In this document: in pieces, positions 1 through 6,038 of the stretch | How positions within the stretch are numbered: position 1 is the first letter of the stretch | Layout of the letters: every line of letters begins with the position of its first letter | From: Candidatus Parcubacteria bacterium | GTDB lineage: Bacteria > Patescibacteriota > Minisyncoccia > UBA6257 > JAPLYJ01 | DNA: 8,197 bases | Assembly: GCA_026395655.1 (NCBI GenBank) | Contig: JAPLYJ010000037.1 | Span: 1-8,197 of the forward strand | Reading direction: 5' to 3' | Notes under the pieces: generated by a model | Seen by the model: only the letters and a program-made list of their open reading frames with translations | What the model was told of the DNA's origin: nothing | The model's database searches: none | Made by a program: the position numbers and the translations under genes

Positions 1-1
1 A

Positions 2-1519
2 TCAGGTGCTAGACCAGAATGGATGTTTTTAACAAATTTACCAGTACTGCCTCCTGATTTAAGGCCCATGGTACCACTAGACGGTGGCAGATATGCTACT
101 TCTGACTCCAATGATTTATATAGACGTATCATTGCTAGAAATAATCGTTTAAAAAGCATTTTAAAAGAAAAAGCTCCTGAGGTAGTGGTTAAAAATGAAA
201 AAACCATGATTCAAGAAGCTGTTGATGCACTGTTAGATAATACTACGCGCAAACCCAGAGGTAGCGCTCCCATGCAAACAGCTCAACACAGACCTTTACG
301 TTCTTTGGCTGATATTTTAAAAGGCAAGCAAGGAAGATTTAGGCAGAATCTTTTAGGTAAACGTGTAGACTATTCCGGTCGTTCCGTTATCGTAGTAGGT
401 CCAGAATTGAAATTAAATGAATGTGGTTTACCTAAGAAAATGGCTTTGGAATTATTCAGACCTTTTGTTATCAGAGAATTATTATCTCGAGAAATTGTTT
501 TTAATCCTCGAGCTGCTAACCGTTTAATCGAAGAAGCCTCAGAAGAAGTCTGGTCTATTCTAGAAGAAGTGGTAAAAGACAAATTTGTGCTTTTAAATCG
601 TGCACCTACTTTACATAGGTTGGGTATTGAAGCTTTTAATCCTGTTTTAATTGAAGGTTTAGCTATTCGTATACCTCCTTTAGTTTGTGCTCCTTTTAAT
701 GCAGATTTTGACGGAGATCAAATGGCTGTGCATTTACCACTTTCAGAAGAAGCCCAAGCTGAAGCTAGAGACCTCATGCTTTCTTCTTTAGGTATCTTAA
801 AACCTGCTAACTCAGACCCTGTCATGTATCCTAAATTAGAAATTGTTTTAGGTTGCTATTGGATGAGTATGATAGTAGAAGGTACTAAAGGAGAAAATCA
901 ACATTTTAATAATTTAGAAGACGCTTTAATTGCTTACGAATATGGTCAGATTGGTTTACAGGCTAAAATAAAAGTTAAAGAACCTAAAAAAGTTTCTCAT
1001 AAAGATAATGTTAAACCTGAATATTTAGAAACTAATATAGGTCGTCTTATTTTCAATGATGTTTTACCAGAAGATTTTCCATATGTTAACGCACCTTTAA
1101 CTGGTAAATATTTCCGTGTTTTAGTACGTAAATTAGTGGATAAATATGGTTTTCTTAAAACAGCTGATATCTTAAACAAGATTCAAAAATTAGGATTTGA
1201 ATATGCTACACAATCAGGGATAAGCTGGGGTATGGATGACATTAAAGCTTCACCTTTGAAAGATGAAATTATTTTAAAAGGTAGAAACGAAGCTAACTTA
1301 GTAGAAAGCCAATTTCAAGAGGGTCTTTTAACAGAAGATGAACGTTATAATAGATTAATCCAAATTTGGGAACATGTAGTATCGGAAATGAGCAAAGCTA
1401 TTCCTAAATCATTTTTACCAACAGATACTGTTTCTATTTGTGTGGATTCAGGAGCAAGAGGTAGTATTGGCAATTTAACACAAATGGCTGGTATGAAAGG
1501 CTATTATTTCTTCTTTTAA
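2..1519 (+). CDS. rpoC: RNA polymerase beta' subunit, N-terminal/middle part (5' end off window, frame broken at 3' end)
   Basis: This encodes the catalytic largest subunit of RNA polymerase. The frame is open from base 2, so the gene starts outside the window; the first internal ATG (23) is not a real start because conserved sequence (SGARPEWM) precedes it. Hallmarks seen: LPPDLRPMVPLDGG, the block GKQGRFRQNLLGKRVDYSGR (lid/switch 2 region), LLNRAPTLHRLGIEAF, and the active-site motif NADFDGDQMAVH, whose three aspartates (704-718) bind the catalytic Mg2+. It ends in SGARGSIGNLTQMAGMKG and then, instead of the expected residues leading into the bridge helix, reads YYFFF and stops at TAA 1517-1519. 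The rest of the protein continues in the +1 frame from 1503. The N-terminal zinc ribbon lies outside the window. Identification is certain; whether the gene is functional as written is not. Confidence 0.97.
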   Translation, partial: SGARPEWMFLTNLPVLPPDLRPMVPLDGGRYATSDSNDLYRRIIARNNRLKSILKEKAPEVVVKNEKTMIQEAVDALLDNTTRKPRGSAPMQTAQHRPLRSLADILKGKQGRFRQNLLGKRVDYSGRSVIVVGPELKLNECGLPKKMALELFRPFVIRELLSREIVFNPRAANRLIEEASEEVWSILEEVVKDKFVLLNRAPTLHRLGIEAFNPVLIEGLAIRIPPLVCAPFNADFDGDQMAVHLPLSEEAQAEARDLMLSSLGILKPANSDPVMYPKLEIVLGCYWMSMIVEGTKGENQHFNNLEDALIAYEYGQIGLQAKIKVKEPKKVSHKDNVKPEYLETNIGRLIFNDVLPEDFPYVNAPLTGKYFRVLVRKLVDKYGFLKTADILNKIQKLGFEYATQSGISWGMDDIKASPLKDEIILKGRNEANLVESQFQEGLLTEDERYNRLIQIWEHVVSEMSKAIPKSFLPTDTVSICVDSGARGSIGNLTQMAGMKGYYFFF

Positions 1520-1520
1520 A
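1499..1520 (+). other. rpoC: Frame break in rpoC: apparent 38-nt deletion next to a TTT-TAA-A sequence
   Basis: Frame 0 reads Met-Lys-Gly (GGC 1499-1501) and then TAT TAT TTC TTC TTT TAA. The conserved continuation IISSFKEGLNVLEYFISTHGG is read one base later, from 1503. In E. coli beta' the residues between the equivalent glycine and isoleucine are LMAKPDGSIIETP. Thirteen codons (39 nt) are therefore missing and one stray T (1502) remains, consistent with loss of 38 nt. The lost segment lies directly N-terminal to the bridge helix (the F-loop region). The stop is in the context TTT TAA A, where tRNA-Phe on UUU 1514-1516 could re-pair with UUU 1515-1517 in the +1 frame, giving AAA as next codon and restoring the downstream frame. 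An assembly or sequencing error is the simplest explanation. Confidence 0.8.
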
Positions 1521-2837
1521 GAAGGGTTAAATGTATTGGAATATTTTATTTCTACCCATGGAGGTCGTAAAGGTTTAGCTGATACTGCTCTAAAAACCGC
1601 AGAAGCTGGATATTTGACTAGACGTTTAGTTGATGTTTCTCAAGATATTATTGTAAATAAAGATGATTGCGGTACTAATAACGGAGTAACCATATCTAGA
1701 AATTTAGACAATGCTTCAGAGAGCAAAGATTTCAGATATAAGATTTTTGGTAGAATTATTGCCCAAGATGTTGCTGACAAGAAAAATAAAGTTTCTTTAA
1801 AAAGAGGTGATTTGGTTACCGGGGATTTAGCTGATAAGATTGAAAAATCAGAAATTACTTCTGTAATGGTACGTACACCTTTAACTTGCAGGGCTCATTA
1901 TGGCGTTTGTCAGCAATGTTATGGTTTAGATTTAGCTAGAAATAGATTAGTACAGAAAGGTGAAGCTGTTGGAATTGTGGCTGCCCAAGCTATTGGTGAA
2001 CCAGGCACACAGTTAACTTTAAGAACACATCAAAGTGGTGGTGTTTCTAATGCTATTGATATTACTCAAGGTTTACCCAGGGTAGAAGAATTGTTTGAAG
2101 CTAGATCACCTAAAGGAGAAGTACCCATTGCTAAAAATGATGGAGTGATAAAAGAAATTTCTGAAGATGGAGACGAATGGGTAATTCGTGTTTTAAATGA
2201 TAAGAAGAATGTAGCAAAACTTAAAAAGAAAGGTGCTAGAGTTAAAAAGAAAGATTTACTTTTGGAAAGCAATGAAGAAGAATATCGTATTCCAAAGAAT
2301 TCCAAGATGTTTGATTTTGTTAAAGAGGGATCTAAGGTAGAAGCAGGATCTCAATTTTCAGAAGGTAGTTTGAATTTAAAAGATATTTTAAGTATTTTAG
2401 GTAGAGAAGCTACTCAAAGATATATTATTATTGAAGCTAAAAAAGTGTATGATATTGCTGGCGAACTTATTCATGACAAACATTTAGAAGTTATTGTTAG
2501 ACAAATGTTCTCTAAAGCTAGAATCATTAACCCGGGAGATTCTCATTTCTTACAAGGTGAGATAGTAAGCAAATCAAGATACTTTGAAGAAAATGCACTT
2601 TTGAAAAAGAAAAAGAAGAAACCAGCTACAGCTGTACAGATTATTATGGGTATTAGCAAAGTAGCTTTGTCCTCAGAGAGTTTCTTGTCAGCTGCGTCTT
2701 TCCAAGAAACCAGTCGTGTTTTAATAGGTGCTTCTTTGGAAGGCAAAGTAGATTATCTCCGTGGTTTGAAAGAAAATGTTATCATCGGTCGACTTATCCC
2801 AGCAGGTACAGGGTACAAGGAAGAAGAAACTGAATAA
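1503..2837 (+). CDS. rpoC: RNA polymerase beta' subunit, C-terminal part (bridge helix, second zinc site, trigger loop)
   Basis: This is the remaining part of beta', in the +1 frame relative to the upstream piece. It begins in the conserved IISSFKEGLNVLEYFISTHGGRKGLADTALKTAEAG... bridge-helix segment. The second zinc site is complete: Cys in DDCGT (codon 1668-1670) and three cysteines in the CRAHYGVCQQC block (about 1889-1920). The trigger-loop region follows (EAVGIVAAQAIGEPGTQLTL, then RTHQSGGV), then DITQGLPRVEELFEAR and the C-terminal block ending RLIPAGTGYKEEETE. The catalytic trigger-loop histidine (E. coli H936) aligns with Gln, codon 2031-2033. If translated separately, initiation could use TTG 1536, with GAAGGG at 1521-1526 nine bases upstream as a plausible ribosome-binding site, but that would cut the start of the bridge helix. 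Family identity is certain. Confidence 0.96.
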   Translation: MISSFKEGLNVLEYFISTHGGRKGLADTALKTAEAGYLTRRLVDVSQDIIVNKDDCGTNNGVTISRNLDNASESKDFRYKIFGRIIAQDVADKKNKVSLKRGDLVTGDLADKIEKSEITSVMVRTPLTCRAHYGVCQQCYGLDLARNRLVQKGEAVGIVAAQAIGEPGTQLTLRTHQSGGVSNAIDITQGLPRVEELFEARSPKGEVPIAKNDGVIKEISEDGDEWVIRVLNDKKNVAKLKKKGARVKKKDLLLESNEEEYRIPKNSKMFDFVKEGSKVEAGSQFSEGSLNLKDILSILGREATQRYIIIEAKKVYDIAGELIHDKHLEVIVRQMFSKARIINPGDSHFLQGEIVSKSRYFEENALLKKKKKKPATAVQIIMGISKVALSSESFLSAASFQETSRVLIGASLEGKVDYLRGLKENVIIGRLIPAGTGYKEEETE

Positions 2838-2848
2838 TATGATTTTTG

Positions 2849-2877
2849 AAAAGCGTTTCTTCAAAGAAGCGCTTTTT
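2849..2877 (+). terminator. Intrinsic terminator of rpoC
   Basis: Arms AAAAGCGTTTCTT (2849-2861) and AAGAAGCGCTTTT (2864-2876) pair over 13 positions with one G-U; the innermost pairs must open because the gap is only two bases. The 3' arm ends in a run of T (2873-2877). It lies 12 bases after the rpoC stop, a typical rho-independent terminator, and it separates rpoC transcription from the accessory island. Confidence 0.88.
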
Positions 2878-2880
2878 GAT

Positions 2881-2912
2881 TATATACAGTATTCTTATCA
2901 TTATTGTATATA
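2881..2912 (+). repeat. AT-only inverted repeat after the rpoC terminator
   Basis: TATATACA (2881-2888) and TGTATATA (2905-2912) are perfect inverted arms of 8 bp with a 16-base gap. A TATAAT hexamer overlaps the right arm (2909-2914), but I see no good -35 partner. In such AT-rich sequence this could be chance. Confidence 0.35.
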
Positions 2913-2948
2913 ATAATGGATATATATTTTTAGTTATTTACTTGGGAT

Positions 2949-3003
2949 AAGAAGGAATTGGGATGGTGACATTTTGTCACCATCTGAAATTGAGCTATTT
3001 GAC
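2949..3003 (+). repeat. Hairpin repeat, copy H1
   Basis: The block runs from AAGAAGG (2949-2955) through a perfect 10-bp hairpin, GATGGTGACA (2962-2971), loop TTT, TGTCACCATC (2975-2984), to CTGAAA and TATTTGAC. The same order of elements recurs at 4593-4648 with different but still complementary arms. It sits just upstream of core repeat R1. Four of the bases after the stem are A/T only, with no T-run, so it does not look like a terminator. Confidence 0.75.
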
Positions 3004-3040
3004 TAATGTTTTGGTGTCTTTTTATATGATGTGATCATTG
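2997..3040 (+). repeat. Intergenic direct repeat R1 (core 3012-3035)
   Basis: The 24-bp core TGGTGTC + TTTTTATATGATGTGAT is identical to R3 (6055-6078) and differs at one base from R2 (4549-4572). It is preceded by ATTTGACTAAT, matching ATTTAACCAGT in R2 and R3 at 8 of 11 positions. Short flanking arms TAATG (3004-3008) and CATTG (3036-3040) can pair (four Watson-Crick pairs plus one wobble) around the core. A good promoter starts inside the right flank. Confidence 0.85.
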
Positions 3041-3066
3041 ACTTTTCTACTTTTATCTATTATTAT
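3038..3066 (+). promoter_or_regulatory. Candidate sigma-70 promoter of ATPase 1
   Basis: TTGACT (3038-3043) and TATTAT (3061-3066) each match the consensus at five of six positions, separated by an ideal 17 bases. The predicted transcript start, near 3073, falls at the beginning of the 13-bp inverted repeat 3071-3104 and leaves a leader of about 63 bases before the ATG at 3136. Confidence 0.65.
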
Positions 3067-3068
3067 GG

Positions 3069-3106
3069 TTAGAATAGACAAAATAAAGGTTTTTTGTCTA
3101 TTCTGA
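3069..3106 (+). promoter_or_regulatory. 13-bp perfect inverted repeat at the predicted transcript start of ATPase 1
   Basis: AGAATAGACAAAA (3071-3083) and TTTTGTCTATTCT (3092-3104) are perfectly complementary with an 8-base loop, extendable by a T-G wobble and a T-A pair to 3069/3106. Its position right after the -10 element fits an operator, or a 5' stem-loop on the mRNA. No repressor gene is adjacent, so the binding partner is unknown. Confidence 0.7.
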
Positions 3107-3135
3107 CTATAAAATAAGCCAAAAAAGAACATTTT

Positions 3136-4425
3136 ATGAATAATCTACTATTAGAGATAATAAAAAAACAGAAGCAATTATTAGATGCTGAGCTAGCTAG
3201 AGAATATATTCCACGGGCGATTTTCGTTAAGATGCAAGAGTTAATAGAAACTAGCTTAATAAAGGTGATAATTGGGCCGCGTCGTTCTGGAAAATCTATT
3301 TTATCCCTGCTTTTGTTAAAAAATAAATCTTTCGCTTTTTTAAATTTAGATGATGAGTCTCTAGTCTCTTTATTAAAAAAAACAGAGAGGTATGATGATT
3401 TGCTAGAAGCCATGTTTACTGTGTATGGAAAAACTAAAATTCTGTTATTCGACGAAATACAAAATTTAGATAGATGGGAATTGTTTGCTAATCGGTTGCA
3501 TAGGGAAGGATATAATTTATTTTTAACTGGATCCAATGCTAATTTGTTAAGCAGAGAATTAGCGACTCATTTAACTGGTCGCCATTATGAAATAGATGTT
3601 TTGCCATTTAGTTTTTCAGAGTATTTATTGGTTAAGAAATTTGATTCGTCTAAAGTTATTGGGGCTGAGGCAAAAGGCGAGTTGTTAAATTATTTGCAAC
3701 GATATATGATTAGCGGCGGGTATCCGGAAGTGGTTATTAATGGCCTTAATCCGACTAATTATCTTTCTGCATTATTTGATTCTGTAATTTTTAAAGATGT
3801 AATTAGTCGGTATAAATTAAACTTATCTCAGCAGAAGATCTCTGATATAGGTTCTTACGCGATTAATAATATTACTGGTGAATTTAGCTATAATAGTCTT
3901 AAATATGTGACTGGCATTAAAACCGTTGCTACGATAGAAAAGTATTTAAGGTTTTTGCAAGAATCATATATTTTGTTTATTTTAAAAAGATTTTCTAATA
4001 AAGACAAAGAGAGGATTAAATCTCCTAAGAAATTTTATGTAATTGATAATGGTTTTATTCAGGCTAAGGCTGTTAGGTTGTCTGATGATTATGGCAAGCT
4101 CATGGAAAATTTAGTTTTTGTTGAATTGTTAAAGCACGGATTTAAACCGAATATTGATTTGTTTTATTATAAAACTAGAAATAACAAGGAAATTGATTTT
4201 TTAGTAAGAAAAGGGGCAAAAGCAGATACTTTAATACAAGTTTCTTATGACATTAGTGATAGTCGTGTTGAAGAAAGAGAAGTTAAGGCGTTGGTAGAAG
4301 CTTCAGGAGAATTAAATTGCGATAATTTAATTTTAATAAACTGGGAACAGGAAAAAACTAAAACTCTCAATGGTAGCATTATAAAATATATTCCTTTGTG
4401 GAAATGGCTGCTGAATAAAGATTAG
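3136..4425 (+). CDS. AAA+ ATPase with AAA_14 and DUF4143 domains (ATPase 1)
   Basis: This 429-residue protein belongs to the widespread AAA_14/DUF4143 family of predicted P-loop ATPases. These are abundant in archaea and CPR bacteria, often in several copies, and have no settled function. Seen: Walker A GPRRSGKS (47-54), Walker B KILLFDEIQN with D106/E107, sensor-1 LFLTGSNA (128-135), the family signature LTGRHYE (146-152), SGGYPEV (193-199), and a DUF4143 C-terminal half. The end resembles a PD-(D/E)XK nuclease fold: E324 in MENLVFVELL, NKEIDFLV (350-357), then LIQVSYD (367-372), where the usual E-x-K is Q-V-S; this may be a degenerate nuclease. No signal peptide or membrane segment is seen. 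ATG 3136 follows a weak purine stretch (AAAAAAGAACA). It lies between repeats R1 and R2 and uses more CG-containing codons than rpoC, suggesting acquisition. Confidence 0.9.
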   Translation: MNNLLLEIIKKQKQLLDAELAREYIPRAIFVKMQELIETSLIKVIIGPRRSGKSILSLLLLKNKSFAFLNLDDESLVSLLKKTERYDDLLEAMFTVYGKTKILLFDEIQNLDRWELFANRLHREGYNLFLTGSNANLLSRELATHLTGRHYEIDVLPFSFSEYLLVKKFDSSKVIGAEAKGELLNYLQRYMISGGYPEVVINGLNPTNYLSALFDSVIFKDVISRYKLNLSQQKISDIGSYAINNITGEFSYNSLKYVTGIKTVATIEKYLRFLQESYILFILKRFSNKDKERIKSPKKFYVIDNGFIQAKAVRLSDDYGKLMENLVFVELLKHGFKPNIDLFYYKTRNNKEIDFLVRKGAKADTLIQVSYDISDSRVEEREVKALVEASGELNCDNLILINWEQEKTKTLNGSIIKYIPLWKWLLNKD

Positions 4426-4515
4426 AACCTGACAGCTTTATTTGATTAGGTGTTATAAAAGAATTTGTTTTTTACTTTGATATTTATCTTAATTATTGGT
4501 TTCTATCATATTTAA

Positions 4516-4532
4516 GTGTCTTTTTACATGAT
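4516..4532 (+). repeat. Degenerate copy of the core repeat (R2a)
   Basis: GTGTCTTTTTACATGAT matches the R1/R3 core at 16 of 17 positions and then diverges. It lies 16 bases before the better copy R2, so this gap holds a tandem pair. Confidence 0.7.
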
Positions 4533-4578
4533 TTAACCAGTACTGGCATGGTGTCATTTTATATGATGTGATTACTGG
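4531..4578 (+). repeat. Intergenic direct repeat R2 (core 4549-4572)
   Basis: ATTTAACCAGT (4531-4541, identical to R3) precedes a 24-bp core that differs from R1 and R3 only by A at 4556. CCAGTA (4537-4542) pairs perfectly with TACTGG (4573-4578) immediately after the core, so the core would be the loop of a hairpin. CCAGTACTGG (4537-4546) is also a palindrome in itself. Unlike R1 and R3, no TTGACA-like hexamer follows. Confidence 0.85.
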
Positions 4579-4741
4579 GAATCGCTTAAAACAAGAAGGG
4601 AGTGAGGTGGTTACAAAATGTAACCACCTGAAAACGAAGTTATTTAACGGTAAATACTATCTAACTGATGCTACTTATACTGATGATGGTATTCATCTAT
4701 TAAAATTAAATGGGTTGGGCAACTCCCGATATTTGGCATAA
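4532..4741 (+). other. Open stretch without ATG in the ATPase 1-ATPase 2 gap (possible coding relic)
   Basis: The 417-base gap 4426-4842 has no convincing gene. One frame stays open for 69 codons, from after TGA 4529-4531 to TAA 4739-4741, with no ATG (GTG codons exist). Its product would contain HGVILYDVITGN and LFNGKYYLTDATYTDDGIHL. The first part is simply repeat R2 translated. It might be a relic of a lost gene or chance; I do not recognise it as a known protein. Confidence 0.25.
4593..4648 (+). repeat. Hairpin repeat, copy H2
   Basis: AAGAAGG (4593-4599), then a perfect 11-bp hairpin AGGTGGTTACA (4605-4615), loop AAA, TGTAACCACCT (4619-4629), then CTGAAA and TTATTTAAC (4640-4648). It matches the H1 layout; two base pairs within the shared 10-bp stem differ on both arms (A-T to G-C, G-C to T-A), so pairing is preserved. 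Here it follows R2, whereas H1 precedes R1. Confidence 0.78.
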
Positions 4742-4761
4742 TATTGGGAGTATGAATCCCA
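4720..4761 (+). repeat. 42-nt promoter/operator/start-codon module, upstream copy
   Basis: The 42 bases from CAACTCCC to ATCCCA are identical to 4811-4852, 91 bases downstream. The copy contains arms ACTCCCGATATT (4722-4733) and AATATTGGGAGT (4740-4751), an extended -10 (TGG then CATAAT) and an ATG at 4752. Its -35 position reads TGGGCA, weaker than the TTGACA of the downstream copy. A third fragment, TTTGGCATA, recurs at about 4765-4773. Confidence 0.85.
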
Positions 4762-4778
4762 GTTTTTGGCATATTTAG
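4752..4778 (+). CDS. Eight-codon mini-ORF (MNPSFWHI) in the duplicated leader
   Basis: ATG 4752 occupies the same place in the upstream 42-nt copy as ATPase 2's start codon does in the downstream copy. It shares Met-Asn-Pro with that gene, then reads SFWHI and stops at TAG 4776-4778. It is most simply a truncated duplicate of the ATPase 2 5' end. A leader-peptide role is possible but unsupported. Confidence 0.3.
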   Translation: MNPSFWHI

Positions 4779-4806
4779 ATAACTTTGTTGTATTTCTTAT
4801 ATGAGC

Positions 4807-4842
4807 TTGACAACTCCCGATATTTGGCATAATATTGGGAGT
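4807..4842 (+). promoter_or_regulatory. Promoter with overlapping operator-like inverted repeat for ATPase 2
   Basis: TTGACA (4807-4812) is followed 15 bases later by CATAAT (4828-4833), preceded by TGG as in an extended -10. Everything between the -35 and the start codon is one inverted repeat: ACTCCCGATATT (4813-4824), loop TGGCAT, AATATTGGGAGT (4831-4842), 12 pairs with one G-T. The predicted transcript start is near 4840, so the mRNA would be leaderless or almost so. A second, exclusive pairing TGGGA (4836-4840) with TCCCA (4848-4852) places the ATG in a loop. Confidence 0.6.
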
Positions 4843-5997
4843 ATGAATCCCAATAATCTATATATTAAGCGTGAGGCAGAAGGTATAATCCGTAGTTACC
4901 TGGATAAAGGAAAGGTGATTGTGGTTTATGGTGCTAGGCAAGTAGGTAAAACTACCTTATTAAAAAATCTATTCCCCGATAAAAAAAGCTTACTTTATTT
5001 TTCTTGCGATCAGTCACGTATACAAGAACAAATTATACCGGACGCCCTTGCGCTAAGTCCAATTATTGGGAATTATCAAAATATTATTTTTGATGAAGCG
5101 CAGTATCTTAATAATCCTGGTCTTGTTCTTAAGATTCTTATTGATAATTTTCCTAATAGAAATTTTATTGCTTCTGGCTCATCGTCATTTGATCTCTCAC
5201 ACAAGTTAAATGAACCGCTGACAGGCAGACATTATAAATTTCTTTTATATCCCTTATCTTTATCTGAGATTGTTGGTTACGTACCCGCCGTGGATCTTAA
5301 TTTTTATCTTGGGCAATCTTTTATTTACGGCACTTATCCTGAAGTATTCAAATTAAAAACTCCTAATGAAAAAATAATGCATTTGACGACACTGACAGAT
5401 GACTATTTATATAAGGATATATTATCATTTGATTTAGTTAAGAACAGTCAGAAAGTCAAAGAGCTTCTTATCGCTTTAGCTCTACAGCTAGGTAATGAAG
5501 TTTCTTATTCCGAATTGGCAAATACTATCGGTATGGACAGAAAAACCGTAGAGTATTATTTAGATCTTCTTGAAAAGTCATTTGTAATTTTCCGTCTCTA
5601 TGGTTTTAGCCGTAATTTACGAAGTGAGATTAATCGAAAAGTAAAAATATATTTTCACGATTTAGGCGTACGGAATACGCTTATAAATAATTTTAATGAG
5701 TTACCTCTGCGAAACGATGGGGGAGCAATTTTTGAAAATTTTGTTGTGTCTGAAATGATGAAAAAAGAAGCCAATGAACCGCAAAAAACTAATTTTTATT
5801 TTTGGAGAACATACGAACAAAAAGAAATTGACATAGTTACAGAAAAAAATAATGTGATTACTGCTTACGAAGTAAAATTTCATAAAGTCAATAAAACGAA
5901 TAATTTCTCTTCCTTTAAAGAACTTTACCCAAAAAGTACGACTAAATTCATTACGATGGATAATGTTGTTGAGGAATTAACAAAAAATTCTAGTTAG
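4843..5997 (+). CDS. AAA+ ATPase with AAA_14 and DUF4143 domains (ATPase 2)
   Basis: This 384-residue protein (from ATG 4843) is a second, clearly diverged member of the same predicted ATPase family as its upstream neighbour. Seen: NLYIKREAE N-terminus, Walker A GARQVGKT (30-37), Walker B NIIFDEAQ with D84/E85, sensor SGSSS (111-115), LTGRHYK (126-132), YGTYPEV (162-168), a winged-helix-like stretch SYSELANTIGMDRKTVEYYL (221-240), then a C-terminal nuclease-like fold with E298, EID (328-330) and AYEVK (341-345). Unlike its neighbour it keeps the E-x-K lysine. An in-frame ATG at 4801 would add 14 residues, but those codons contain the TTGACA promoter and the duplicated repeat, and family members normally begin shortly before YIKR, so 4843 is preferred. 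GGGAG is only one base from this ATG, too close for normal Shine-Dalgarno use. DNA target and function are unknown. Confidence 0.9.
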   Translation: MNPNNLYIKREAEGIIRSYLDKGKVIVVYGARQVGKTTLLKNLFPDKKSLLYFSCDQSRIQEQIIPDALALSPIIGNYQNIIFDEAQYLNNPGLVLKILIDNFPNRNFIASGSSSFDLSHKLNEPLTGRHYKFLLYPLSLSEIVGYVPAVDLNFYLGQSFIYGTYPEVFKLKTPNEKIMHLTTLTDDYLYKDILSFDLVKNSQKVKELLIALALQLGNEVSYSELANTIGMDRKTVEYYLDLLEKSFVIFRLYGFSRNLRSEINRKVKIYFHDLGVRNTLINNFNELPLRNDGGAIFENFVVSEMMKKEANEPQKTNFYFWRTYEQKEIDIVTEKNNVITAYEVKFHKVNKTNNFSSFKELYPKSTTKFITMDNVVEELTKNSS

Positions 5998-6038
5998 CAT
6001 TAATTCTTATTTAGGTTAATGGATAGGCGTGTTTGATT

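Noticed and set aside
370..582. Minus-strand open frame inside rpoC (similarly 997-1179 and 2066-2305, 2543-2746)
   Set aside because: These lie antisense to highly conserved rpoC codons and have composition expected of shadow frames.
1536..2837. A natural split rpoC like the archaeal A'/A'' pair
   Set aside because: The break falls before the bridge helix rather than after it, and 13 conserved residues are missing, so a defect is likelier than an evolved gene split.
2962..2984. H1 and H2 as intrinsic terminators
   Set aside because: Neither stem is followed by a T-run, and H1 would be redundant with the strong rpoC terminator.
3069..3536. Minus-strand open frame of 155 codons over the start of ATPase 1
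   Set aside because: It is the antisense of a well-supported ATPase gene including Walker A, runs into the 13-bp inverted repeat, and shows no recognisable domain.
4801..4842. ATG 4801 as start of ATPase 2
   Set aside because: The extra 14 codons consist of the TTGACA promoter and duplicated inverted repeat, no SD precedes 4801, and homologues normally start just before YIKR.
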